A stretch of 22,327 nucleotides of DNA from NCBI GenBank assembly GCA_023423675.1, contig JAFAFD010000070.1, positions 1 through 22,327 on the forward strand. Direction: 5' to 3'. Made by a program: the position numbers and the translations under genes. Position 1 is the stretch's first letter; each line of letters begins with the position of its first letter. This document shows, piece after piece, positions 1 through 7,135 of this stretch. This stretch comes from Pseudomonadota bacterium (lineage in GTDB: Bacteria; Pseudomonadota; Gammaproteobacteria; Xanthomonadales; Xanthomonadaceae). The notes beneath the pieces were generated by a model. It did no database searches. It worked only from the letters and a program-made list of their open reading frames with translations, and had not been told where the DNA came from.

Positions 1-288
1 CCCTCACTGCGCAAGCGCCTGCTGAGCGGGCCCAGTGGACCGGGCGAGCTGGTGGTGATGCAGGGCGAGCCGTGGTGGTTCTACACCGCCTGCCAGGCCC
101 ACGATTGCCCGGGCACCGCGTTGGCCATGCTGTACTCGCCCGAGCAGTCGAAGATGGTCGGCCGCCTGACCGCGCGCTGCCGGGTGTGGTGGCTGGGCGG
201 GCCGACGGCTGCACAACGTGAGCAGATCGAGCAGCTGCGCCCGCTGGATGATGCTGCGTTGACGGAAGACAGCGCGCTCTGCGAGTGA
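1..288 (+). CDS. Ivy-family (inhibitor of vertebrate lysozyme) protein, 3' part only
   Basis: The reading frame is open from the first base of the window, so the N-terminus, including any signal peptide, lies outside. The visible 95 residues carry the motif ACQAHDC. This matches the Cys-Lys-Pro-His-Asp-Cys loop of E. coli Ivy, the disulfide-bounded loop that plugs the active site of C-type lysozymes. The following residues (ALAMLYSPEQSKMVGRL) also follow the Ivy pattern. By family knowledge this would be a periplasmic protein protecting peptidoglycan from lysozyme or acting on the cell's own lytic enzymes. The two central loop residues are Gln-Ala instead of Lys-Pro, which is within family variation. 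It ends at a TGA at 286-288. The GTAG repeats that follow probably form its 3' untranslated region. Confidence 0.85.
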   Translation, partial: PSLRKRLLSGPSGPGELVVMQGEPWWFYTACQAHDCPGTALAMLYSPEQSKMVGRLTARCRVWWLGGPTAAQREQIEQLRPLDDAALTEDSALCE

Positions 289-318
289 TGCAGCGGAATG
301 CATGACGGCGCGTGGCCC

Positions 319-380
319 ATCCACGCATGGCGTGGATCTACTGCGGCAATCGCAGAGGTAGCGCCGGGCCGTGCCCGGCG
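319..380. repeat. GTAG (SMAG-like) palindromic repeat dimer, copy 1
   Basis: Two GTAG-headed palindromes face each other. On the minus strand GTAG at 341-338 heads a hairpin whose arms on the plus strand are ATCCACGC and GCGTGGAT around an ATG loop (319-337). On the plus strand GTAG at 358-361 heads a second hairpin with arms CGCCGGGC and GCCCGGCG. The arrangement matches the dimers of SMAG elements described for S. maltophilia, which are thought to be spread by a REP-associated transposase and to affect mRNA stability. The head-to-head order is seen directly; the family name is by recognition. Confidence 0.8.
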
Positions 381-404
381 GAATGCCGGCATTGCGCGCG
401 GCCC

Positions 405-466
405 ATCCACGCATGGCGTGGATAAACTGCGGCAATCGCGCAGGTAGCGCCGGGTCATGCCCGGCG
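405..466. repeat. GTAG (SMAG-like) palindromic repeat dimer, copy 2
   Basis: This is a second copy of the same dimer, shifted by exactly 86 bp from the first, so the whole unit looks tandemly duplicated. The left palindrome (405-423) is identical to copy 1, but its GTAG head on the minus strand has decayed to GTTT (plus strand AAAC at 424-427). The right element starts with GTAG at 444-447. Its hairpin loop differs by two bases from copy 1 (GGGTCATGCCC against GGGCCGTGCCC). Confidence 0.8.
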
Positions 467-484
467 CGTTGCCTTTACCGCGCG

Positions 485-844
485 TCACTCCTCCGGACGC
501 ATGCGCGCGCTGGCCTGCGCGTTGATCGCCAGGCACGCCATGACCAGTCCCTCCATCACCCGGTCACCGGGGAAATCCTCTTCCGGTCCGTTCTGGCGAA
601 TGCGTTCGCCTGCCAGCAGCATTTCCAGGGCGATGGTCAGGCCGACGCGTGCGCAGTCGGCATCGGCCAGGGCGATGCGGCGGCCGATGCGCAGCTCCGG
701 TTCGGGCCAGGGCTGGCCATCGGCAGCGGCGCCGCAGCCGATGTCCTTCAGGGCGTTGATGAAGGCGCTGCCCGGGCGGGTCGACGGGGCGTCGTCGTCC
801 TCGCTGTTGGCAGGCGTGTGGGCGGGAAATTTCGGTGTGGTCAT
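485..844 (-). CDS. Small hypothetical protein (119 aa)
   Basis: The start is ATG at 844-842 (MTTPKF...), preceded by a GGAG ribosome-binding sequence about eight bases upstream. A longer open frame extends further upstream, but that part reads through hairpin-rich DNA and looks non-coding. The first 30 residues are polar and probably disordered (HTPANSEDDDAPSTRPG). The rest looks helical, with a possible amphipathic C-terminal helix (VMEGLVMACLAINAQASARM). It has no signal peptide, no membrane segment and no recognised catalytic motif. I do not recognise the family and assign no function. The unusual inverted repeats immediately upstream (873-1004) suggest control at the RNA level. Confidence 0.65.
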   Translation of the reverse strand: MTTPKFPAHTPANSEDDDAPSTRPGSAFINALKDIGCGAAADGQPWPEPELRIGRRIALADADCARVGLTIALEMLLAGERIRQNGPEEDFPGDRVMEGLVMACLAINAQASARMRPEE

Positions 845-872
845 GGCGAGAGCTCCGTGCAGACAGTCGGTA

Positions 873-1004
873 GCCGCCACACAAAGGTGGCGGGCGGAGG
901 CGTGGCTCGAAAACCGGGACATTGCGCAAGACCGGCAGGCACAAGGCCTCCACGCTCCGCCCGCCATAGCCGGCAGACGGATTGCCGGCCGACGCCACGT
1001 GGAG
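873..1004 (-). promoter_or_regulatory. Structured leader candidate upstream of the 485-844 gene
   Basis: Four nested or competing inverted repeats lie in the untranslated region of the small minus-strand gene. The largest pairs 889-905 with 950-965 (16 matched positions with one bulged base). It competes with a smaller hairpin pairing 873-879 with 887-893, because both use 889-893. Further upstream, 969-975 pairs with 983-989 (GCCGGCA and TGCCGGC), and 948-954 pairs with 998-1004 (CTCCACG and CGTGGAG). The mutually exclusive stems ending about 30 bases from the start codon are what a cis-regulatory RNA would show. It could also be a decayed repeat element; no known riboswitch class was recognised. 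Confidence 0.4.
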
Positions 1005-1363
1005 TGACGCCGACCGGCAAGCGTAAACAACTTACGCAGTGTCACGGGTTTTCGATGCCCGGCCACCCGTTGTCGGTGGCACGTCATCTGTACTCGCTTG
1101 CTTGCGCAGCGCCCATCAGACAAGTTGCAAACCCGTTCGCTGCAAGACGCTTTCGGCATTCTTGCACGCTGTTAAGTCGTGCCAGAGGTTGGCGCCGCAA
1201 GGCCCGCCAGCGTGTGGGGAATATGCGACATGCGTCGAGGTTGCCGGGCAGGCCACGGGCGCCACTGCCGGTCGATGGCGTCATGCTTGGCGGTCGCGCG
1301 GGGTCCGCTGGCAGCTGATACGCTTGGGCGCAGTGGTCCGTGCGACCAAGGAGTGGATCGGCA
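1005..1363. other. Intergenic stretch with no gene seen
   Basis: Between the structured leader and the next start codon, no open frame with plausible composition and a ribosome-binding site was found. Several frames are open here, as expected at high GC, but their translations are rich in Arg, Ala and Pro without domain-like pattern. The promoter of the 485-844 gene and that of the 1364-1801 gene should both lie here. I could not place either with confidence. The only clear signal is AAGGAG at 1348-1353, which serves the gene at 1364. Confidence 0.5.
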
Positions 1364-1801
1364 ATGGAGTTTGATTCGATCAGCCCTGCCATCAGCGGGG
1401 TGATGGGCGGAATGCTCGCGACGTCGCTGGTCGCGCGCTGGTCGCGCAATCTGCCTGGCGGGTACAGAGGTAAATCCCGCCAGCGCCTCGCCCGCGAGCA
1501 TCGTGCGTCCATCTGGACGGCGAATGCACTGTTCTTTGTCGGCCTCTTTACTGGCGTGGCGCTCTACCCGCTGGGTGGTTTCGCGGATACGGATTGGCGG
1601 CCGTTGCTCTGGGGCTTCGGCCTGGCATCCGTGCTTCCCCTGCTTGCGATTGCCGTTGTTTCGCTTCTCTCAGGTCGCAGGCTGGAAGAGGGATTCGTTG
1701 CGTTCGCGCTGGGCCAGGGCAGCCCTGTGTGGGTGACGTATCTTCCCTTGGGTGCGGGTGTCGTGGCGTTTGGATTCGCGGTTGCAGATCTGGTGAGCTG
1801 A
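1364..1801 (+). CDS. Hypothetical multi-pass membrane protein (145 aa)
   Basis: The start is ATG 1364, with AAGGAG at 1348-1353 ten bases upstream. An in-frame upstream codon at 1340 lacks such a site. Three strongly hydrophobic stretches are visible: residues about 47-68 (ALFFVGLFTGVALYPLGGF), 78-100 (LLWGFGLASVLPLLAIAVVSLL) and 122-143 (VTYLPLGAGVVAFGFAVADLV). A weaker one lies at 7-25. The segment at 26-45 is very basic (ARWSRN...KSRQRLAREHR), so it should face the cytoplasm. It is probably an inner-membrane protein with three or four helices. No catalytic motif or known family is recognised. It stands 125 bp from the next gene on the same strand and may or may not share its transcript. 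Confidence 0.7.
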   Translation: MEFDSISPAISGVMGGMLATSLVARWSRNLPGGYRGKSRQRLAREHRASIWTANALFFVGLFTGVALYPLGGFADTDWRPLLWGFGLASVLPLLAIAVVSLLSGRRLEEGFVAFALGQGSPVWVTYLPLGAGVVAFGFAVADLVS

Positions 1802-1926
1802 TTCATGTTGGCGATGCGCGCGTCTGCCGCCCACTACTTCCCCCAGCGCCAATCGATGGACCGTGGGCGCGTACGCTGCATGACGTCCGCCATTACCTGA
1901 TGCTGGAATTCACCCATAGGTGATCG

Positions 1927-2250
1927 ATGAGAATAATCCTGCTTGCGATTCTCACGGTGTTCGTTCTCTATGTGGGCAGCTGCACCGCGCTTTCCAGCAG
2001 CAGGAGCCGGACGTTTGATGCCGTCCATCCTGGCGATCTCCGTGAGTCGGTGGTACAGGCATTTGGCAAGCCTGATGTGGTCGAGATCCCGGGTCAGCCG
2101 TTCACTCGCTACGCAAGCGCTGGGTGCAGTGCGCCCTGTGCTGAGCGGCTCTGGTATGAGAACCGGCTGAGCCTGGACACCCAGGCATGGTCGTTCGAAA
2201 TCAACGCTGCGGGAGTGGTCATCCAAGGCACGCGTTGGACCTCGCCGTGA
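1927..2250 (+). CDS. Putative lipoprotein with SmpA/OmlA (BamE)-like pattern (107 aa)
   Basis: ATG 1927 follows an AGGTGA-type ribosome-binding sequence. Residues 2-18 are a hydrophobic leader ending in VGSC, an acceptable though not ideal lipobox with the acylated Cys at 19. After it comes a segment like that in SmpA/OmlA small lipoproteins (VHPGDLRESVVQAFGKPDVVE). There a short helix and the motif 'G-x-P' lead into a two-strand sheet (RLWYENRLSLDTQAWSFEINAAGVV). BamE itself works in the outer-membrane assembly complex, but this protein is too divergent to be called BamE. The expected role is only 'small lipoprotein of that fold'. Cys 67 and Cys 71 (GCSAPC) could form a disulfide in the periplasm. 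Confidence 0.7.
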   Translation: MRIILLAILTVFVLYVGSCTALSSSRSRTFDAVHPGDLRESVVQAFGKPDVVEIPGQPFTRYASAGCSAPCAERLWYENRLSLDTQAWSFEINAAGVVIQGTRWTSP

Positions 2251-2320
2251 TCTGGACCAGTGGCGGGACGTCAGCGGGGCGAACCGCAACATCAGGCGAC
2301 GCGTGTTCTTCCTTTCCGCG

Positions 2321-2955
2321 CTAGCGGGCAGGTCTTGCGCTTAACGGTGAACTGATCAGATCGCTGGGCGGAGGTGAGAACCTGAACTCAACCGGCAATC
2401 CCACCACCGCCTCGATGGTCGCGCGCTCTGCGTCGTAAACATGCTTTGACGTCTGCGGAGCGGCAACCGTCAGGACGATCCTGCCGGTGGTCTCATCAAC
2501 CCACGCACCCGAAATTTCAGGAATCAGTTTCTGCAGTACAGGCATGGCGGCCTGCAACCTGGCCGTCAGCTGCACCGTGGTGGCAGCGGCACCGGTAACA
2601 AACCGCACCGGTACAACGCCGGCCTCCGTCTTGATCTCCCGGTTGGCAACGTAGCCGTCGCCTGTCAGGCGAACAACAATGTGCTGTGCAGGTGACCGTG
2701 CCCAGAAGAGCCCGCGAGCCGATCGGCAAACTCCGATTTCAATGCGCTGATGTGGGGAACGGCGAGCTCTTCCCTGGCCAGCGCCAGTCGCGCCTCTTCA
2801 AGACCCATGCCGGCTTCCCGCGCATACGTCGTGACCGGTGGACCGCTAAGCGCAGCGTCTGATTCCAGATACGCGGAGCGACGCGCGGGGCTGGCCTCCG
2901 TCCCAGCGGCCAATGAAAGTGAAAAGAACAGCAGCATATAAGCACCGTGTCTCAT
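2321..2955 (-). pseudogene. Frameshifted secreted protein gene, prodomain-like remnant
   Basis: Two adjacent minus-strand frames join into one protein if a single C is restored near position 2710. The first frame (from ATG 2955) gives a signal peptide (MLLFFSLSLAAGTEA) and ends in ...ADRLAG. The other frame then continues LFWARSPAQHIVVRLTGDGY... to a TAG at 2321-2323. GGCCTC reduced to GGCTC would explain the shift. The joined protein has the helix-then-'AWVDETTGRIVLTV' pattern seen in pro-regions of alpha-lytic-type serine proteases. It stops where a catalytic domain should begin, and no protease triad is present downstream. So it is either a solitary prodomain-like protein broken by one base, or the front end of a lost protease. 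The family link is inference. Confidence 0.6.
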
Positions 2956-3048
2956 TACTCTTCCTTGTAGGCAGGGCTATCTCACCACGTTCCGTGCTGT
3001 TTCCAGTAAAGCGTTCACAAGGCTACTTTGCCAGATCAGGATCAGAGC

Positions 3049-3256
3049 ATGCGGCTGGATGTTTTGTGGCACCCGTACTTCGGCGGGCTTCAAGCCGTGG
3101 GGGCCTCTGCATTTCGATCCTGTCGAGTATCCGGTGACGAAGCAGGAACTTGCTGATTTCCAGACAGCTGCCGTCCGCAGCGGCGTAAGCTTCTGCTGGC
3201 TCTCAACGTGGGAGGGGGCACATGAGGACAAGGACCTGCTGTCGATCTTCAAGTAG
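3049..3256 (+). pseudogene. Small hypothetical gene with probable one-base frameshift
   Basis: ATG 3049 is preceded by AGGA with seven bases spacing and begins MRLDVLWHPYFGG. That frame then degenerates and stops. Removing one G from the GGG at 3085-3087 joins it to the frame ending at TAG 3254-3256, giving FKPWGPLHFDPVEYPVTKQE and then a tail rich in aromatic and acidic residues (STWEGAHEDKDLLSIFK). The join makes a compact protein of about 68 residues with natural composition throughout. The alternative is a 65-residue intact protein starting at ATG 3059, whose first ten residues look less protein-like and whose ribosome-binding site is weaker. No family is recognised. Confidence 0.45.
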
Positions 3257-3336
3257 TGGTCCGCACCACCTTCATGTAGCACCTTGGGCGCTTCAGTCGA
3301 ACACTGCACTCCATCTGGCAAGGTGATTCATGAATC

Positions 3337-3720
3337 GTGTGGCAGCGGGTCCATGCCGCGCACCAGCGACTTCTTGCGGCCCGGACTGAAGATGAGCGCG
3401 TGACCCAGATGCGCAGTCTGCTGGGCGTCCTCTCCAGGCTCGATCAGGATCAGGTGGCGGCGCTGAGTGACGAATCGGCTGATGACGTCGCAGCGCTGTT
3501 GAACACCGATGGCGAGCTCGGAAGGTATTACGGCGGCAGGGCACTGGCGGCAATCGCCTGCCGCGCACATGCCACACTGCCGGCGCTGCGGAAGGCATTG
3601 AGCGAGGCGGTGCCGATCAGGTCGGATTTCGAGGGGATTACCTTTACGCCGCCAGCGAGCCCGTATGCGGAAGTCGAGAAGGCAATCATCAAGATCGAGC
3701 GCGCTCAGGCCTGCAGGTAG
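3337..3720 (+). CDS. HEAT-repeat-like small protein (127 aa)
   Basis: The frame is closed by a TGA at 3331-3333, so the earliest start is GTG 3337, with AGGTGA ten bases upstream. ATG 3409 is an alternative giving a shorter protein. Residues about 60-90 (GRYYGGRALAAIACRAHATL then PALRKALSEA) have the pattern of a HEAT or armadillo-like helix pair, namely a segment with a conserved aromatic and Gly-Arg-Ala followed by a Pro-Ala-Leu helix. Related small HEAT proteins often occur as orphans near toxin or immunity loci. Here the neighbours are unknown, so the role stays open. The protein has no signal peptide and should be cytoplasmic. Confidence 0.6.
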   Translation: MWQRVHAAHQRLLAARTEDERVTQMRSLLGVLSRLDQDQVAALSDESADDVAALLNTDGELGRYYGGRALAAIACRAHATLPALRKALSEAVPIRSDFEGITFTPPASPYAEVEKAIIKIERAQACR

Positions 3721-3805
3721 CGCGGCCGACCAGAGTGACGCGCGTGTCGCGACCGCTGGGACACGAACCGGCGGCTTCACCACTTACATTGTCAGGCATT
3801 ACAGA

Positions 3806-4081
3806 ATGATCGAGATCAGAGAGTTTCGCCGGATGCTTGACGCGGGGCGGCGCTACCTGGAAGGGACGTGCTCCATCCACGAGCTTTACGGATGCGCCGT
3901 CGATCTCGAGACAGCTGCGAAGTTCTGGGAAGGTCATCGGGCAATCGCCCAGGTCGCTCGCGAGTGGTCCTGCATGGCTGACCGCCGCTGGAACGAATGC
4001 AGTCACCATCCCGATCCACTTTCGGAACACGAGTTCTTGAGCTGGCTGCAGCAGCTGGGCGCTTTCGGCGTGATGCGTTGA
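3806..4081 (+). CDS. Hypothetical protein, immunity-like size and make-up (91 aa)
   Basis: I chose ATG 3806 (MIEIREFRRMLDAG) because the upstream in-frame extension is rich in Arg and Ser and overlaps the previous gene. No clear ribosome-binding site precedes it. The protein is Trp-rich (FWEGH, EWSCM, RWNEC, SWLQQ), acidic at its ends and predicted to be mostly helical. It has four Cys but no CxxC motif. Small soluble Trp-rich acidic proteins of this kind are common among immunity proteins of polymorphic toxins, but I cannot name a family. It lies 85 bp after the HEAT-like gene on the same strand and is convergent with the 4112-4354 gene. Confidence 0.6.
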   Translation: MIEIREFRRMLDAGRRYLEGTCSIHELYGCAVDLETAAKFWEGHRAIAQVAREWSCMADRRWNECSHHPDPLSEHEFLSWLQQLGAFGVMR

Positions 4082-4111
4082 CCGGCCAATGTCAGCCCAG
4101 CAGCGGCCAGC

Positions 4112-4354
4112 CTACTTACCCCAGCGCCACCCCGGCGGCGGACCTTTCAGCCAGCAGACCAGCACAAGCACCAGAATCACCGCCCACGTGTACAGCTGAA
4201 ACGCCAAGGGCCGGTGGATCGGAGAGAACAGGAACGGGCCGGCCGCCAGCAACACGAATGCAACCGCATAAACCACCCAGCCCTGCCACGCGCAGGGCAA
4301 GCCCCAGCCCCAACCGTATCGCTTCCGTGTGAACCAGTATTTCTTGTCGTCCAT
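4112..4354 (-). CDS. Small inner-membrane protein, two helices (80 aa)
   Basis: ATG 4354 gives MDDKKYWFTRKRYGWGWGLP, a start typical of short conserved proteobacterial membrane proteins with the 'YWF...KRYGWGWG' opening. Two membrane helices follow, at residues about 24-44 (WVVYAVAFVLLAAGPFLF) and 52-68 (YTWAVILVLVLVCWL). The tail is KGPPPGWRWGK. The function of such proteins is unknown. The start lies 124 bp from that of uvrA on the other strand, so the two genes share a divergent control region. I saw no operator in it. Confidence 0.75.
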   Translation of the reverse strand: MDDKKYWFTRKRYGWGWGLPCAWQGWVVYAVAFVLLAAGPFLFSPIHRPLAFQLYTWAVILVLVLVCWLKGPPPGWRWGK

Positions 4355-4478
4355 GCGTGTGTTGTACCACCTTGTGGGTACCGCTCCAACCGTCACCCCC
4401 GTTCACCCCCGCAGCAGCGAGAATAGGGCGCCGGGCACGCGCTGATGCGTGCCACTCACTGCCTGCAGGATCGCGAAG

Positions 4479-7037
4479 ATGTCCAACACTCCTTTTGGCG
4501 AATCGTCATGCGCTGCCGCCGCCAGCGGTTGCGTCGAGGTTCGCGGTGCGCGCGAGCACAACCTTAAGAACGTCGACGTCTCCATTCCGCGCAACGCACT
4601 GGTGGTGTTCTCCGGCGTCTCGGGTTCGGGCAAGTCATCGCTGGCCTTCGGCACCGTCTACGCCGAAGCGCAGCGACGCTACTTCGAGTCCGTCGCGCCC
4701 TATGCACGGCGGCTGATCGACCAGGCCGGCGTGCCCGATGTGGATACGATCGATGGTCTGCCGCCGGCGGTGGCGCTGCAGCAGCAACGCGGTGCCAGCA
4801 ACGCACGGTCATCGGTGGGCAGTGTCACCACGCTGTCCAGCCTGGTGCGCATGATGTATTCGCGGGCCGGCACGTATCCGGCCAAGCAGCCCATGTTGTA
4901 CGCCGAGGATTTCTCGCCCAACACGCCGCAGGGCACCTGCACCACCTGCCACGGCCTTGGCCACGTGTACGAGGTGACCGAGGCGTTGATGGTGCCCGAC
5001 CCGTCGCTGAGCATCCGTGAGCGCGCCATCGCGTCCTGGCCGCCGGCGTGGCATGGGCAGAACCTGCGCGACATCCTGGTCACGCTGGGTTACGACATCG
5101 ACGTGCCGTGGAAGACGCTGCCGAAGAAAGCCCGCGACTGGATCCTGTTCACCGAGGACGCGCCCAGCGTGCCGGTGTATGCCGGCTTCACCCCCGCCGA
5201 GACCCGTGCCGCACTCAAGCGCAAGCAGGAGCCCAGCTACATGGGCACCTATACCGGCGCGCGCCGCTATGTGCTGCACACGTTTGCCAACACGCAGAGT
5301 GCGCTGATGCGCAAGCGCGTGTCCCGCTACATGGAAGGCAGGCTGTGCCCAGCCTGCGAAGGCAAGCGGCTGAAGCCCGAGGCACTCTCGGTTACCTTCG
5401 CAGGCGTGGATATCGGCGAGTTCATGCGCCTGCCGCTGGATCAGCTGGCAGAGCTGCTGCAGCCGGTCGCGGAAGGGGACTTCAGCGCCTACCGCAAGGC
5501 CGCGCTGTCGGAAGAGAAGCAGCTGGCTGCTCAGCGGCTCGCGGGCGGGGTGATGGCGCGCGTGCACCAGCTGCGTGGCCTGGGCCTGGGCTATCTGTCT
5601 CTGGATCGCGCGACGCCGACGCTGTCAGCGGGCGAACTGCAGCGCCTGCGGTTGGCCACGCAGTTGAGCTCGCTGCTGTTCGGTGTGCTGTATGTGCTCG
5701 ATGAGCCCTCGGCGGGCCTGCACCCTGCCGATAGCAAGGCGCTGTACGACGCACTGGACCGGCTGCGCGACGGCGGCAACTCGGTGTTCGTGGTCGAACA
5801 CGATCTGGAGCTGATGCGCCGCGCCCAGTGGCTGGTGGACGTGGGCCCGGAGGCAGGCGAGCACGGTGGACGCGTCCTCTACAGTGGCGAGCCTGAAGGC
5901 CTGCGCCAGATCGCGGACTCGCACACGGCCCGCTATCTGTTCGACCAGGTGCCGGCGCCGGTCAGTCGGCAGCGCAGCCCGGACAGCTGGCTGGAGCTGC
6001 AGGACATCCACCGGCACAACCTGAAGGGTGTGGACGCGCAGGTACCGCTGGGCCTGCTGACCGCGGTGACCGGCATTTCCGGCTCAGGCAAATCCAGCCT
6101 GATGGCGCAGGCCTTGCCGGAGCTGATGCTGCTGCACCTGGGCCATGAGCCGGTGGAGGACACCGCTGAAACCACACCGACCGATGGCCCTACGGTGATT
6201 GAAGCAACGCGCGGCCGGCTGGCTGGCGATGTGGACGCCATCCAGCGGGTCGTGCAGGTGGACCAGAAGCCGATCGGCCGTACGCCGCGTTCCAACCTGG
6301 CCCCCTACACCGGGCTGTTCGACCACGTGCGCCAGCTGTTCGCCGCGACGCCGGCCGCACGCCGTCGAAAGTTCGACGCCGGGCGCTTCTCGTTCAACGT
6401 GGCCAAGGGCCGCTGCGAGACCTGCGAAGGCGAGGGCTTCGTCAGCGTCGAGCTGCTGTTCATGCCCAGCGTCTATGCGCCGTGCCCCACCTGCCATGGT
6501 GCGCGCTACAACGAGGCCACGCTGAAGGTGCTGTGGAATGAGCGCACCATCGCCGAGGTGCTGCAGATGACGGTGGACGAAGCGCATGCGTTCTTCAGCG
6601 AGGAAGATGCCATCGCACGCCCGCTGCACCTGCTGCAGGAAATCGGTCTGGGCTATCTGCGGCTGGGCCAGCCGGCCACCGAGCTTTCAGGCGGTGAGGC
6701 ACAACGCATCAAGCTGGCCACCGAGCTGCAGCGCAGCCAGCGCGGACGCAGCCTGTACGTGCTGGATGAACCCACCACCGGTCTGCACGCATCTGACGCG
6801 GACCGGCTGATGGTTCAGCTGCAGCGCCTGGTGGAGGCGGGAAACACGGTGGTGATGATCGAGCACGACATGCGCGCGGTCGCGCAGGCCGACTGGGTGA
6901 TCGACGTCGGGCCGGGTGCAGGCGGGGCGGGCGGCACCATCGTGGCGAAGGGAACGCCGCATCAGGTCGCCCGAGCGAAGGGCAGCAGGACGGCGCCGTT
7001 CCTGGCGCGGGAATTGGAAGGCGCGGGCAAAACCTGA
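4479..7037 (+). CDS. uvrA: UvrA-like excision nuclease subunit, class II (UvrB-binding domain absent)
   Basis: ATG 4479 has AGGA eight bases upstream; a GTG at 4449 is less likely. The protein (852 aa, against about 940 for standard UvrA) has two ABC cassettes. Cassette 1 has Walker [10 protein letters not shown] (residues 46-54), signature LSAGELQR (about 381) and Walker [13 protein letters not shown] (about 404). Cassette 2 has Walker [10 protein letters not shown] (about 531), signature LSGGEAQR (about 736) and Walker [13 protein letters not shown] (about 760). Zinc-module cysteines are visible at CTTCHG (about 154), CPACEG (about 290) and CETCEG...CPTCHG (about 646-675). After [20 protein letters not shown] the chain goes directly to the [10 protein letters not shown] zinc module, so the UvrB-binding insert of UvrA1 is missing. 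UvrA2 proteins are linked to DNA-damage tolerance or to resistance to DNA-binding drugs. No partner gene is nearby. Confidence 0.93.
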   Translation: MSNTPFGESSCAAAASGCVEVRGAREHNLKNVDVSIPRNALVVFSGVSGSGKSSLAFGTVYAEAQRRYFESVAPYARRLIDQAGVPDVDTIDGLPPAVALQQQRGASNARSSVGSVTTLSSLVRMMYSRAGTYPAKQPMLYAEDFSPNTPQGTCTTCHGLGHVYEVTEALMVPDPSLSIRERAIASWPPAWHGQNLRDILVTLGYDIDVPWKTLPKKARDWILFTEDAPSVPVYAGFTPAETRAALKRKQEPSYMGTYTGARRYVLHTFANTQSALMRKRVSRYMEGRLCPACEGKRLKPEALSVTFAGVDIGEFMRLPLDQLAELLQPVAEGDFSAYRKAALSEEKQLAAQRLAGGVMARVHQLRGLGLGYLSLDRATPTLSAGELQRLRLATQLSSLLFGVLYVLDEPSAGLHPADSKALYDALDRLRDGGNSVFVVEHDLELMRRAQWLVDVGPEAGEHGGRVLYSGEPEGLRQIADSHTARYLFDQVPAPVSRQRSPDSWLELQDIHRHNLKGVDAQVPLGLLTAVTGISGSGKSSLMAQALPELMLLHLGHEPVEDTAETTPTDGPTVIEATRGRLAGDVDAIQRVVQVDQKPIGRTPRSNLAPYTGLFDHVRQLFAATPAARRRKFDAGRFSFNVAKGRCETCEGEGFVSVELLFMPSVYAPCPTCHGARYNEATLKVLWNERTIAEVLQMTVDEAHAFFSEEDAIARPLHLLQEIGLGYLRLGQPATELSGGEAQRIKLATELQRSQRGRSLYVLDEPTTGLHASDADRLMVQLQRLVEAGNTVVMIEHDMRAVAQADWVIDVGPGAGGAGGTIVAKGTPHQVARAKGSRTAPFLARELEGAGKT

Positions 7038-7066
7038 ACAAAAACTGGTCTATCAACGTAAGCGAC

Positions 7067-7118
7067 TATCACGGCCGTGGTAATTAACATGGCCGTGATA
7101 TATAACGTGGCCATGTTA
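7067..7118. promoter_or_regulatory. Iterated operator: three GGCC-centred palindromes at 18-bp spacing
   Basis: GGCC occurs at 7073, 7091 and 7109, exactly 18 bp apart, each flanked by matching bases: CACGGCCGTG, CATGGCCGTG and CGTGGCCATG. The 18-bp repeat unit is GGCCGTGRTAWWTAACRT. Because of the symmetry, two perfect interleaved inverted repeats result. TATCACGGCC (7067-7076) pairs with GGCCGTGATA (7091-7100), and TAACATGGCC (7085-7094) pairs with GGCCATGTTA (7109-7118), each with a 14-bp spacer. The array ends 17 bp before the ATG of the AbiEi-like gene. AbiEi antitoxins are known to repress their own operon through inverted repeats. AT-rich TATATAAC between sites 2 and 3 could be part of the promoter. 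Confidence 0.75.
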
Positions 7119-7135
7119 GACCGGTAGTGACAGCC

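Noticed and set aside
2977..3321. Minus-strand open frame across the small frameshifted gene
   Set aside because: It lacks a ribosome-binding site and its composition is less protein-like than the plus-strand reading ending at 3256.
4809..5567. Minus-strand open frame inside uvrA
   Set aside because: It is antisense to conserved UvrA motifs and has no ribosome-binding site or domain pattern.
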